Positions 5,844 to 12,017 are shown, counted from the stretch's first letter. The stretch: 12,017 nt of DNA from Neisseriaceae bacterium (GCA_017446355.1 JAFSQZ010000086.1:1-12017); one strand, 5' to 3'. The notes: generated from the sequence alone by a model not told the origin. Numbers and translations are program-made.

Positions 5844-6755
5844 ATGCATCACAACAATCTGTATAAAATGAATCCCAAACTCAAAACCGCCTTATTAAAA
5901 CGCTGTCGTTTTTACAGCATCAGCATATTTGTGCTGTTGATTTTGGCACAAATTTTGGCATTTGTGTGGTTCGGTTTTGAGTGGCTAACACATTTTACGC
6001 TACACGGTAGTATTTTGATTTTATTGGCAAGTTTTGCATTCAAACGTCGCTGGCGTTATCTGTTACAGGCGATTTGTTGCACTGTGATTATTTTTGCTTT
6101 TTTACCCTTTTCAGGCAGCCTGAAAGATGACTCTTCGCTCAAAATCATTGCCTACAATATGTACTTTGAAAACAAGGAAAAAGACCAAGAAATCACTTTT
6201 TTATTAGCACAACAAGCCGACATTTTGGCACTCACTGAAATGGGTGGTCTTGGCTGGCAAAAACAGTTACAAACCTTACAGGCAAACTATCCATTTTCTT
6301 GCGGACATTCAATTGACAGTCCTTTTGCTATCCAACTGTTTTCAAAACAAAAACCATTATCTTGCGAAGTTCATTTTATTGAAGATACTTATCCTTATAT
6401 TCGTGCTGTTTTGCCCAATCAACGCACCATTTTTGTGCTACATCCGCCACCACCTGTGAATCGCGAATTAGCAAATGACCGCTTGATTTATTTTCAGGCA
6501 GCCACACAAAAAATCGCCGCTGACAACAACGCTGTTTTGGTTGTGGGCGATCTGAATAACACGCCGTATTCCCCCATTTATCGCCGTTTTGCAAAACACG
6601 CTCAACTAAAAGACGCATTAGCCAACGCCACGCCTACGTGGAAACCCTTTTTCCTGCCCCTTGACCGTGTTTTGTATCGCAAAAATCAAGCCTACGCTCA
6701 CGCCTTAAAATGGCAATACTCCGACCATAGGGCGATTGCGATTGAGTGGAAATAA
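5844..6755 (+). CDS. Membrane-anchored endonuclease/exonuclease/phosphatase family protein
   Basis: The 303-aa product has three predicted membrane segments at about 24-45, 50-66 and 72-90. A C-terminal domain of the endonuclease/exonuclease/phosphatase (EEP) fold follows from about residue 98. The metal and catalytic motifs are present: Asn105 in AYNMY, Glu132 in LTEMG, His200 in VLHPP, Asp236-Asn238 in VGDLN, Asp274 in LPLDRVLY, and Asp294-His295 in SDHRA. An odd number of membrane segments would place the catalytic domain outside the cytoplasm if the N-terminus is inside. This resembles E. coli YafD-type proteins. The substrate (DNA, a phospholipid or a sugar phosphate) cannot be told. The start is uncertain: ATG 5844 and ATG 5868 both lack a good ribosome binding site. 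A complete DUS is read in frame at 6110-6124. The 129-bp gap to the next gene suggests separate transcription. Confidence 0.85.
   Translation: MHHNNLYKMNPKLKTALLKRCRFYSISIFVLLILAQILAFVWFGFEWLTHFTLHGSILILLASFAFKRRWRYLLQAICCTVIIFAFLPFSGSLKDDSSLKIIAYNMYFENKEKDQEITFLLAQQADILALTEMGGLGWQKQLQTLQANYPFSCGHSIDSPFAIQLFSKQKPLSCEVHFIEDTYPYIRAVLPNQRTIFVLHPPPPVNRELANDRLIYFQAATQKIAADNNAVLVVGDLNNTPYSPIYRRFAKHAQLKDALANATPTWKPFFLPLDRVLYRKNQAYAHALKWQYSDHRAIAIEWK
6110..6124. repeat. DNA uptake sequence inside the EEP gene
   Basis: A full TTCAGGCAGCCTGAA read in frame as part of FSGSLK, in the short linker between the third membrane segment and the catalytic domain. A near-DUS (TGGCTGCCTGAA on the minus strand) also lies in this gene at 6493-6504, read as FQAAT. 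Confidence 0.85.
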
Positions 6756-6758
6756 GCT

Positions 6759-6773
6759 TTCAGGCTGCCTGAA
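6759..6773. repeat. DNA uptake sequence after the EEP gene
   Basis: TTCAGGCTGCCTGAA, 3 nt past the stop codon. TTTCAGG and CCTGAAA can pair around a 3-nt loop, but no T-run follows, so termination is possible rather than shown. Confidence 0.8.
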
Positions 6774-6884
6774 AACAAATATCACCATAAATTTATTTTA
6801 TTAGTAAAAACGAATACTTTACAAATAGGTATGTATTATTTAATAATTCAATAACATTAAGAAAACAAATAAGGATATTTTATC

Positions 6885-8279
6885 ATGAGGAAATTAAATG
6901 CAGATGTAGTAGTAATGGGTGGTGGCACGGCTGGAATGGGCGCGTTTCGTAATGCATTGCGCTACACAGACAATGTTTATTTAATTGAAAGCAAAGCTTT
7001 TGGAACCACTTGCGCTCGTGTGGGTTGTATGCCATCAAAATTATTGATTGCGGCTGCTGAAGCTTGTCATCACGCTACGCACACAGATCCTTTTGGTGTG
7101 CATTTGGATAAAAATTCGGTGCTTGTGAATGGTCAGGAAGTGATGCAACGCGTAAAATCAGAGCGTGATCGCTTTGTTGGTTTTGTGTTGGAAGATGTGA
7201 TGGCTTGGTCTGAAGAACGCCGTATTATGGGGGCTGCCAAGTTTATTGATGAGCATACTGTTCAAATTGATGAACACACACAAATTAAAGCTAAACGCAT
7301 TGTGATTGCCACTGGTTCTCGTCCAGTGTTGCACGATTCTTGGAAAGCATTGGGTGATAAATTGATTATCAATGACGATGTTTTTTCATGGGATACACTG
7401 CCTGAAAGCGTTGCTGTATTTGGTCCTGGTGTGATTGGTTTGGAATTGGGACAAGCTTTGCATCGTTTAGGTGTGCGTGTGGAGATTTTTGGTGTTAGCG
7501 GTTCATTAGGTGGGATTACTGACCCTGTGGTGTTGCAACAAGCCATTGATGTTTTTGGTAGTGAATTGACTTTGCATTTAAATACCGAAACAGAAGTGTC
7601 GCTCAATAATGAAGGCAAAGTAGAAGTTCAATGGTCAAAAGAGGGACAAACAGGTGTATTTTGTGCCGATTATTTGTTGGCTGCGGTAGGTCGCCGTCCA
7701 AACGTGGACAACATTGGTTTGGAAAATCTAAATATTGAAAAAGATGCACGTGGCGTACCGATTGCCAATCCTAAAACCATGCAAACCAGTATTCCACATA
7801 TTTTTATTGCAGGTGATGCATCTAACCAAATTCCGTTGTTACACGAAGCCAGTGATCAAGGAAAAATTGCAGGCGAAAATGCAGGACGTTATCCGAATAT
7901 TGAAGCAGGTTTGCGCCGCAGTATGATTGGTGTGGTGTTTACTAATCCACAAATTGCCAGCGTGGGTGCGCGTTTTGCTACTTTGCAAAAAGAATATGAT
8001 GAACGTTTGGTGGTTGGGGAAGTTTCTTTTAAAAATCAAGGTCGTAGTCGCGTAATGTTGGTGAATCAAGGACATTTGCGCGTGTATGCCGATAAAGAAA
8101 GTAAACGTTTCTTGGGTGCAGAAATGGTTGGTCCAGCAGCAGAACATATTGCACATTTGCTTGCTTGGGCGCATCAAATGCAATTAACGGTGCCACAAAT
8201 GCTGGATATGCCGTTTTATCACCCTGTGATAGAAGAGGGCGTGCGTACGGCGTTACGAGATGTAGCTGCGAAACTTTAA
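6885..8279 (+). CDS. Dihydrolipoyl dehydrogenase-type flavoprotein
   Basis: A pyridine nucleotide-disulfide oxidoreductase of 464 aa. GGGTAG (12-17) binds FAD. The redox disulfide is Cys43 and Cys48 in TTCARVGCMPSK. ATGSRP (142-147), the NAD(P) Rossmann motif GPGVIGLELG (180-189) and the second FAD motif IAGDA (308-312) follow in the usual order. The dimerisation domain covers about 345-460 and carries the catalytic pair His446 and Glu451 (HPVIEE), the counterpart of HPTLSE in lipoamide dehydrogenases. These residues favour a lipoamide dehydrogenase-like enzyme over a mercuric or glutathione reductase. It is not next to pyruvate or 2-oxoglutarate dehydrogenase genes, so it is probably a paralogue outside those complexes, and its true disulfide substrate is open. 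AAGGA (6871-6875) lies 9 nt before ATG 6885. No odd codon use was noticed. Confidence 0.9.
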   Translation: MRKLNADVVVMGGGTAGMGAFRNALRYTDNVYLIESKAFGTTCARVGCMPSKLLIAAAEACHHATHTDPFGVHLDKNSVLVNGQEVMQRVKSERDRFVGFVLEDVMAWSEERRIMGAAKFIDEHTVQIDEHTQIKAKRIVIATGSRPVLHDSWKALGDKLIINDDVFSWDTLPESVAVFGPGVIGLELGQALHRLGVRVEIFGVSGSLGGITDPVVLQQAIDVFGSELTLHLNTETEVSLNNEGKVEVQWSKEGQTGVFCADYLLAAVGRRPNVDNIGLENLNIEKDARGVPIANPKTMQTSIPHIFIAGDASNQIPLLHEASDQGKIAGENAGRYPNIEAGLRRSMIGVVFTNPQIASVGARFATLQKEYDERLVVGEVSFKNQGRSRVMLVNQGHLRVYADKESKRFLGAEMVGPAAEHIAHLLAWAHQMQLTVPQMLDMPFYHPVIEEGVRTALRDVAAKL

Positions 8280-8312
8280 GCTTGTTTTGAGTTTCTATAA
8301 TGTTTTATGGTT

Positions 8313-8365
8313 ATTTGTTATTGATGTTTTGAAATGCTTGTTAAATCCTATCAGAAATAACAAAT
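8313..8365. repeat. Widely spaced inverted repeat after the flavoprotein gene
   Basis: ATTTGTTATT (8313-8322) and AATAACAAAT (8356-8365) match perfectly with 33 nt between them. A short imperfect hairpin followed by CTTTTT lies just downstream (8369-8391). Neither is a clean terminator. The rest of 8280-8428 is AT-rich without coding signal. Confidence 0.4.
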
Positions 8366-8428
8366 GCAACCGCTCTGTGGCGTTTCTTTTTGATGCAGAA
8401 TTCTGTAAAAGTTTTAGAGACTGGCGTT

Positions 8429-8466
8429 AAAAATAAGGGGCTAATTGATGTTAGCCCCTTATTTTT
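8429..8466. terminator. Bidirectional intrinsic terminator
   Basis: A 16-bp perfect stem, AAAAATAAGGGGCTAA (8429-8444) with its complement (8451-8466), has a 6-nt loop. T-runs flank it on both strands. It stands between the convergent flavoprotein gene and ilvC, 10 bp past the ilvC stop, and would stop both transcripts. Confidence 0.93.
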
Positions 8467-8476
8467 TAGTTGGTGA

Positions 8477-9490
8477 TTAGTTTTTCTCTTGGTCAACCAA
8501 TTTATTTTTGGCAATCCAAGGCATCATACTGCGTAATTGTGCGCCAACTTTTTCTACTTGGTGGTCGGCATTTAAGCGACGACGAGCAGTCATACTGGCG
8601 TAGTTGGTTGCGCCTTCTTGAATGAACATTTTGGCATAATCGCCGTTTTGAATGCGTTTTAATGCGTTGCGCATTGCTTCACGGCTTTGTGCGTTGATGA
8701 CTTCTGGACCTGTTACGTATTCACCGTATTCGGCATTGTTTGAAATGGAGTAATTCATATTGGCAATACCGCCTTCATAAATCAGGTCTACAATCAATTT
8801 CATTTCGTGTAAGCATTCAAAGTATGCCATTTCAGGTGCGTAACCTGCTTCAACTAGGGTTTCAAAGCCTGTTTTGATGAGTTCTACACAACCACCACAC
8901 AATACGGCTTGTTCACCAAATAAGTCGGTTTCTGTTTCTTCGCGGAAGTTGGTTTCAATCACGCCACCTTTGGTGCCACCGTTTGCTGCGGCATATGATA
9001 AAGCGATGTCGCGTGCTTTGCCTGTGTTGTCTTGGTATACAGCGATAAGAGAGGGAACACCGCCACCTTTTAAGAATTCGCTACGTACAGTATGACCAGG
9101 ACCTTTTGGTGCAATCATAATAACGTCTACGTTTTTAGGTGGAACGATTTGGTTGTAATGCACGTTAAAACCGTGTGCAAATGCTAAAGCTGCGCCTGCT
9201 TTTAAATTGGGTTCAATTTCGTTTTTGTACACAAAAGGTTGTGTTTCATCAGGCAATAAAATCATTACTACATCAGCTTCTTTGGTGGCATCTGCTACGC
9301 TTTTTACATTATGACCTGCTTGAACAGCTTTGTTCCAAGATGCGCCTTGACGTAGACCGATAACAACATTTACACCAGAATCTTTTAAGTTGGCAGCGTG
9401 TGCATGACCTTGTGAACCATAACCAATAATGGCAACGGTTTTGCCTTTGATTAAAGATAGGTCGGCATCTTTATCATAATAAACTTGCAT
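8477..9490 (-). CDS. ilvC: Ketol-acid reductoisomerase (NADP+)
   Basis: IlvC converts acetolactate or acetohydroxybutyrate by Mg-dependent alkyl shift and NADPH reduction, in valine, leucine and isoleucine synthesis. At 337 aa it is the short class I form. GYGSQGHAHA (23-32) is the NADPH Rossmann loop; Arg47 and Ser51 in GLRQGAS fit NADPH preference. His106 lies in AHGF and KGPGHTVR at 129-136. The metal ligands are Asp189 and Glu193 (TDLFGEQ), with Glu225 and Glu229 (FECLHE) and Ser250 (YSIS) in the C-terminal knotted domain. AAGGA (9497-9501 on the complement) lies 6 nt before the ATG. In many Neisseriaceae ilvC follows ilvB and ilvN/H genes; here it follows a lipoprotein gene instead, 179 bp away, and probably has its own promoter. 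A hairpin in the leader (9525-9547) may matter for control. Confidence 0.98.
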   Translation of the reverse strand: MQVYYDKDADLSLIKGKTVAIIGYGSQGHAHAANLKDSGVNVVIGLRQGASWNKAVQAGHNVKSVADATKEADVVMILLPDETQPFVYKNEIEPNLKAGAALAFAHGFNVHYNQIVPPKNVDVIMIAPKGPGHTVRSEFLKGGGVPSLIAVYQDNTGKARDIALSYAAANGGTKGGVIETNFREETETDLFGEQAVLCGGCVELIKTGFETLVEAGYAPEMAYFECLHEMKLIVDLIYEGGIANMNYSISNNAEYGEYVTGPEVINAQSREAMRNALKRIQNGDYAKMFIQEGATNYASMTARRRLNADHQVEKVGAQLRSMMPWIAKNKLVDQEKN

Positions 9491-9524
9491 GATGTTTCCT
9501 TATGGATATTGAATAAAATAATTT

Positions 9525-9547
9525 GCTGCCACGAGTAAACAGGCAGC
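9525..9547 (-). promoter_or_regulatory. Leader hairpin upstream of ilvC, built partly from a DUS
   Basis: GCTGCC (9525-9530) pairs with GGCAGC (9542-9547), the latter part of the DUS at 9541-9552. The loop is 11 nt. On the ilvC transcript the stem is followed by AAATTATTTTATTC and then the ribosome binding site. It could be a weak attenuator. I found no leader peptide rich in branched-chain codons. Confidence 0.35.
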
Positions 9548-9552
9548 CTGAA
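9541..9552 (+). repeat. DNA uptake sequence, Kingella dialect
   Basis: An exact AGGCAGCCTGAA preceded by AAC, so the palindrome is broken and only the Kingella-type reading is perfect. It lies in the ilvC leader. Confidence 0.8.
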
Positions 9553-9612
9553 ACAAAAGCCAATATGGTACACTATTTTTCGTTATTTTTGGACACTTTT
9601 TGAAAAATGGCG

Positions 9613-9674
9613 TTGATGAGTTTTTGGGTATGTACTTTTTCTCATCAATAATTCAGCTAGCTGTCTGAATTATT
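9613..9674 (-). terminator. Possible terminator region of the lipoprotein gene
   Basis: Two inverted repeats lie end to end. AATAATTCAG (9647-9656) and CTGAATTATT (9665-9674) form a perfect 10-bp stem that covers the stop codon. TTGATGAG (9613-9620) and CTCATCAA (9641-9648) form an 8-bp stem with a 20-nt loop, and on the minus strand ATTTTT follows four bases later. The second is the better terminator candidate. The stems overlap by two bases, so they compete slightly. Confidence 0.45.
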
Positions 9675-10155
9675 GGACAAGTTGTCCATTTCGGAAATTT
9701 TGTTGTTGCATAATGTTGCCATTGATGGCGTACACAGTATATGTGCCATCATTTGGGTGTGCGCGAAATGAAAAAGCTTGTTCTTTTGAAAGTATCATAG
9801 GGTCTGTGCGCTTTTCACCTGTGCTGTAAAAATCTTGCACTAAATAGCCGTTGTTTTGTTTGGAGATGAGTTGACGATAATAACCACCTTTTACGGCGCT
9901 GTCGGTGGTGTTGCCTTGTGTATCAAAGTATGTCAGGATTTTTTCTTCAATAATGTTGATACCACTGTTATTGCTTGTGGTGTTGCCATTGCGACCGATG
10001 GTAAGTGGAATATTGAGACTGGTGCCTAAACCAACGTGGCGACCAATTGTGCTACCTAATCCTAAACCTAGTGAGATGTTGTTGCTGTCTACGCCAACAC
10101 CTGTGCAAGCGGCAAGTAGAAGTGATAAACCAATGGGTGCAAGTATGTGTTTCAT
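9670..10155 (-). CDS. Putative glycine-rich lipoprotein, function unknown
   Basis: A 161-aa protein with a lipoprotein signal: basic MKH, a hydrophobic stretch and the lipobox LAAC, with the lipidated Cys at residue 17. A Gly-rich stretch follows (ISLGLGLGS, then HVGLGTSLNIPL), and an Asn/Ser/Gly linker. The C-terminal half has two segments, around QDFYSTGEKRTDP and YAINGNIMQQQNFRNG, that resemble the Y/F-x-x-x-G-x pattern of MORN-type repeats. I do not recognise the family firmly. The start is ATG 10155: AAGGAG lies 6 nt upstream of it, but only 3 nt from the ATG at 10158. The gene begins 30 bp after the pyrF stop with no room for much of a promoter, so co-transcription with pyrF is likely. 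The signal would place the protein in the cell envelope. Confidence 0.8.
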   Translation of the reverse strand: MKHILAPIGLSLLLAACTGVGVDSNNISLGLGLGSTIGRHVGLGTSLNIPLTIGRNGNTTSNNSGINIIEEKILTYFDTQGNTTDSAVKGGYYRQLISKQNNGYLVQDFYSTGEKRTDPMILSKEQAFSFRAHPNDGTYTVYAINGNIMQQQNFRNGQLVQ

Positions 10156-10184
10156 CATAGGCTCCTTAAAAAGTAGTTTGTGTA

Positions 10185-10199
10185 TTCAGGCTGCCTGAA
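10185..10199. repeat. DNA uptake sequence overlapping the pyrF stop codon
   Basis: A full TTCAGGCTGCCTGAA. On the minus strand it is read as the end of PyrF: ATT CAG GCA GCC TGA, giving I-Q-A-A and the stop. It therefore lies between pyrF and the lipoprotein gene and forms part of the coding sequence. Confidence 0.9.
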
Positions 10200-10929
10200 T
10201 AATGTGTTGCGCGTGTTCATTGATTTGACGCAGTAGCGCAACGGGGTTTTGTGCTTGGGTAATGGGTCGTCCCATCACTAAATAATTGGAACCAGCATTT
10301 AAGGCTTGTTCTGGGGTCATAATGCGACGTTGGTCGTCTTGATTGTGGGTGTTCAAACGAATACCTGGTGTTACCAATAAAAATGCTTTGCCTATTTCTT
10401 GGCGTAACATTGTGGCTTCTTGTGCCGAGCAAACGACACCATCTAAACCTGATGATTGTGCGAGTTTTGCCCAATTGCACACCAATTCATTTGGGGCTGC
10501 CTGAAAACCAATTTCACGTAAGTCATTTTGTTCCATACTGGTTAATACGGTTACGCCAATTAAATGTGGTTTGTGCGTTTCGTTGGCAACTGCTTCTGCG
10601 GCGGCTTCCATCATACGTCTGCCTCCTGACGCGTGCATATCTACAAGCCAAACGCCCATTTGTGCGGCGACTTTGCATGCTTTGGCAACAGTATTTGGAA
10701 TGTCGTGGTATTTTAAATCTAAAAATACTTTGAAACCTTGATGAATCAGTTTTTCTACTAGGTTTCGTCCTGTTGCGGTGAACAATTCTTTGCCGATTTT
10801 AAGTTGGCAAAGACTGGGGTCAAGTTGGCGTACAAATGCAAGCGTATCGTTTTCATTGGCAAAATCTAATGCCACAATAACAGGTGTTGGTGTGTGTGTG
10901 GGTTGTGCATCAAACATTAAAGGGTTCAT
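10186..10929 (-). CDS. pyrF: Orotidine 5'-phosphate decarboxylase
   Basis: PyrF converts OMP to UMP, the last step of de novo pyrimidine synthesis, in the cytoplasm. The 247-aa product has the family TIM-barrel motifs: VALDF with Asp22, Lys44 in LKIGKE, the catalytic Asp71-Lys73-Asp76 in DLKYHDIPNT, TPGIR with Arg191, and the phosphate-binding GRPIT with Arg221. I keep ATG 10929 because the N-terminus MNPL matches what I recall of Neisseria PyrF, although its ribosome binding site is poor. The C-terminal QAA and stop come from a DUS, so the protein end is probably not conserved. A near-DUS at 10494-10505 is read as FQAAP. The lipoprotein gene follows 30 bp later; hscA precedes it by 179 bp. 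Confidence 0.97.
   Translation of the reverse strand: MNPLMFDAQPTHTPTPVIVALDFANENDTLAFVRQLDPSLCQLKIGKELFTATGRNLVEKLIHQGFKVFLDLKYHDIPNTVAKACKVAAQMGVWLVDMHASGGRRMMEAAAEAVANETHKPHLIGVTVLTSMEQNDLREIGFQAAPNELVCNWAKLAQSSGLDGVVCSAQEATMLRQEIGKAFLLVTPGIRLNTHNQDDQRRIMTPEQALNAGSNYLVMGRPITQAQNPVALLRQINEHAQHIIQAA
10494..10505 (+). repeat. Near-DUS inside pyrF
   Basis: GGGCTGCCTGAA, one base from the Simonsiella-type DUS. In the pyrF frame it gives FQAAP (residues 142-146), in a variable surface part of the protein. Confidence 0.5.
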
Positions 10930-10933
10930 AACA

Positions 10934-11003
10934 ATGCTGCCTGAAAATAAAAAGTGGATTATAACGATTTTCAGGCTGCCTGAAATATATTAGGCTGCCT
11001 GAA
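10934..11003. repeat. Cluster of three DUS or near-DUS upstream of pyrF
   Basis: A near-DUS ATGCTGCCTGAA (10934-10945), a full palindromic DUS (10970-10984) and an exact AGGCTGCCTGAA (10992-11003) all read in the same direction on the plus strand. The last two are 7 bp apart in direct tandem. On the minus strand TTGATT and TAATAT with an 18-bp gap fall around the last DUS and could be a weak pyrF promoter. Confidence 0.75.
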
Positions 11004-11073
11004 ACATTAAAATCAAAGTTTATCAGTTAATTTTTGTTTGATGACACAGCGTTTGTGCGCATTTTTGTCATAT

Positions 11074-11091
11074 TTACTGTTTAAGCAGTAA
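11074..11091. repeat. Small hairpin downstream of hscA
   Basis: TTACTG (11074-11079) pairs with CAGTAA (11086-11091) around a 6-nt loop, 18 bp past the hscA stop. A second short inverted repeat, ATGACA with TGTCAT (11041-11071), lies beyond it. There is no U-run, so neither is a convincing terminator. Confidence 0.35.
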
Positions 11092-11108
11092 GCAATTTTA
11101 ATGCCTTG

Positions 11109-12017
11109 TTATAACTCGTTTACATGAACACCACCCAAAGCACGTTGAATGTTTCTGTCCATACGCAACATTGCGAAACGATCGGTGGCTTGTGATAAGT
11201 TTTGTGTGAGTTGACGAATTTGTTCGGCGGTGTGTGTGGGTAGACTATTGCTTAATTTATCCATCAATTGTTGAATGTGTTGAATTTCTTCATCGCTTAA
11301 TAAATCCGCGTCCAAGTTTAAGGCAGCCTGAACAGCACCCATTAAACTTTCAGCTTCTACTTTTGCTTCGGCGCGTGCGCGTGCAGCAGCATCGTCTTGG
11401 GCGTTGTCCATACTGTCGCGCAACATTTGTGTAATGGTGGCATCGTCTAAACCATAAGAAGGTTTGACTTCAATTTCTGCGTGTGCGCCTGTGGTTTGTT
11501 CTTGCGCCGACACCGATAACACACCATCTGCGTCTACTTGAAAAGTTACGCGAACACGCGCAGCACCCGCTACCATCGGCGGAATACCACGCATTGTGAA
11601 TTTCGCTAAACTGCGGCAATCAGAAACCAATTCTCGCTCACCTTGTACCACGTGAATGGTCATTGCAGTTTGTCCGTCTTTAAATGTTGTAAACTCTTGG
11701 GCGCGTGCTGTGGGTAAAGTGGCGTTACGCGGAATAATTTTTTCGCTTAATCCACCATAAGTTTCAATGCCCAAAGATAAAGGAATAACGTCTAACAACA
11801 ACCATTCATCATCGCTTTTATTGCCTGCCAAAATATTGGCTTGCATCGCAGCACCCAGTGCCACCACTTGATTGGGATTTAGATTATTCAGCGGTGTTTG
11901 TCCAAAAAATGATGCAACAGCTTGTTGTACGTGCAACATTCGCGTTGCACCACCAACCATAATCACGCCTTTAATATCGGATTTATTGACACCTGCATCT
12001 TTTAAAGCTTGTTTAAC
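11109..12017 (-). CDS. hscA: Fe-S assembly chaperone HscA, C-terminal half (cut by window edge)
   Basis: HscA is the specialised Hsp70 that works with HscB to release Fe-S clusters from the scaffold IscU. Only 302 codons before the stop are inside the window; a whole HscA is about 615-620 aa. The frame stays open to the edge. The fragment starts late in the ATPase domain (VIMVGGATRM, then VVALGAAMQ), passes the linker and DVIPLSLGIETYGG, and continues into the substrate-binding beta domain with EKIIPRNATLP, QEFTTFKDGQTAM, QGERELVSDCRSL and VKPSYGL, then the helical lid. LVSDCRSLAKF and VKPSYGLDD are typical of HscA rather than DnaK. pyrF lies downstream, not fdx as in many gammaproteobacterial isc operons. 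A DUS at 11321-11332 is read in frame as VQAAL. Confidence 0.95.
   Translation of the reverse strand, partial: VKQALKDAGVNKSDIKGVIMVGGATRMLHVQQAVASFFGQTPLNNLNPNQVVALGAAMQANILAGNKSDDEWLLLDVIPLSLGIETYGGLSEKIIPRNATLPTARAQEFTTFKDGQTAMTIHVVQGERELVSDCRSLAKFTMRGIPPMVAGAARVRVTFQVDADGVLSVSAQEQTTGAHAEIEVKPSYGLDDATITQMLRDSMDNAQDDAAARARAEAKVEAESLMGAVQAALNLDADLLSDEEIQHIQQLMDKLSNSLPTHTAEQIRQLTQNLSQATDRFAMLRMDRNIQRALGGVHVNEL
11321..11332 (+). repeat. DNA uptake sequence inside hscA, Kingella dialect
   Basis: An exact AGGCAGCCTGAA in the lid region of hscA. In the coding frame it gives VQAAL, so it is tolerated within a helix. Confidence 0.8.

Noticed and set aside
7262..8183. Antisense open frames of 114-118 codons inside the flavoprotein gene
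   Set aside because: They lie opposite a well-conserved enzyme gene, have no domains or ribosome binding sites, and are explained as shadows of its codon use.
1..12017. A novel multi-gene system (defence, secretion, biosynthetic cluster or prophage)
   Set aside because: Every gene but the lipoprotein and, in part, the EEP protein belongs to a known core family, and no toxin, nuclease pair, transposase, integrase or phage gene was seen.

Overview
The window looks like a chromosomal stretch from a low-GC member of the Neisseriaceae. The main evidence is the DNA uptake sequence (DUS). Twelve exact copies of AGGCTGCCTGAA or AGGCAGCCTGAA occur, the dialects known from Simonsiella and Kingella. 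Eight of them extend to the 15-bp near-palindrome TTCAGGCWGCCTGAA, which reads as one dialect on each strand. Five near-miss copies all keep the core GCTGCCTGAA, so I lean towards a Simonsiella-like dialect. The proteins fit a betaproteobacterium and read like Neisseria orthologues. The genus is an inference, not a proof.

Layout: 1-375 is gene-free and holds a REP-like repeat and a hairpin. murI (glutamate racemase, minus strand) and accA (acetyl-CoA carboxylase alpha, plus) diverge from a 545-bp intergenic region crowded with DUS, direct repeats, small hairpins and a large palindrome. accA ends in a good terminator. A 496-bp gap with a second palindromic repeat leads to nrdA (class Ia ribonucleotide reductase large subunit, plus), also closed by a strong terminator. 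Then come a membrane-anchored endonuclease/exonuclease/phosphatase-family protein (plus) and an orphan dihydrolipoyl dehydrogenase-type flavoprotein (plus). The plus-strand run meets a minus-strand run at a bidirectional terminator (8429-8466). The minus-strand run, read from right to left, is hscA (C-terminal half only, cut by the window edge), pyrF, a small glycine-rich lipoprotein and ilvC.

The genes are housekeeping: cell-wall D-glutamate, fatty-acid initiation, dNTP supply, UMP synthesis, branched-chain amino acids and Fe-S cluster assembly. They do not form one pathway, and most look like single-gene transcription units; only pyrF and the lipoprotein gene look co-transcribed. I saw no defence system, prophage, transposase, CRISPR, tRNA or rRNA.

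The unusual content is non-coding. Two families of REP-like hairpins share the head GTCATT and the same stem plan, but differ by compensated base changes. A cluster of short hairpins with the same TTC loop and unrelated stems lies between murI and accA. Several DUS copies are built into coding sequence, one of them supplying the pyrF stop codon.
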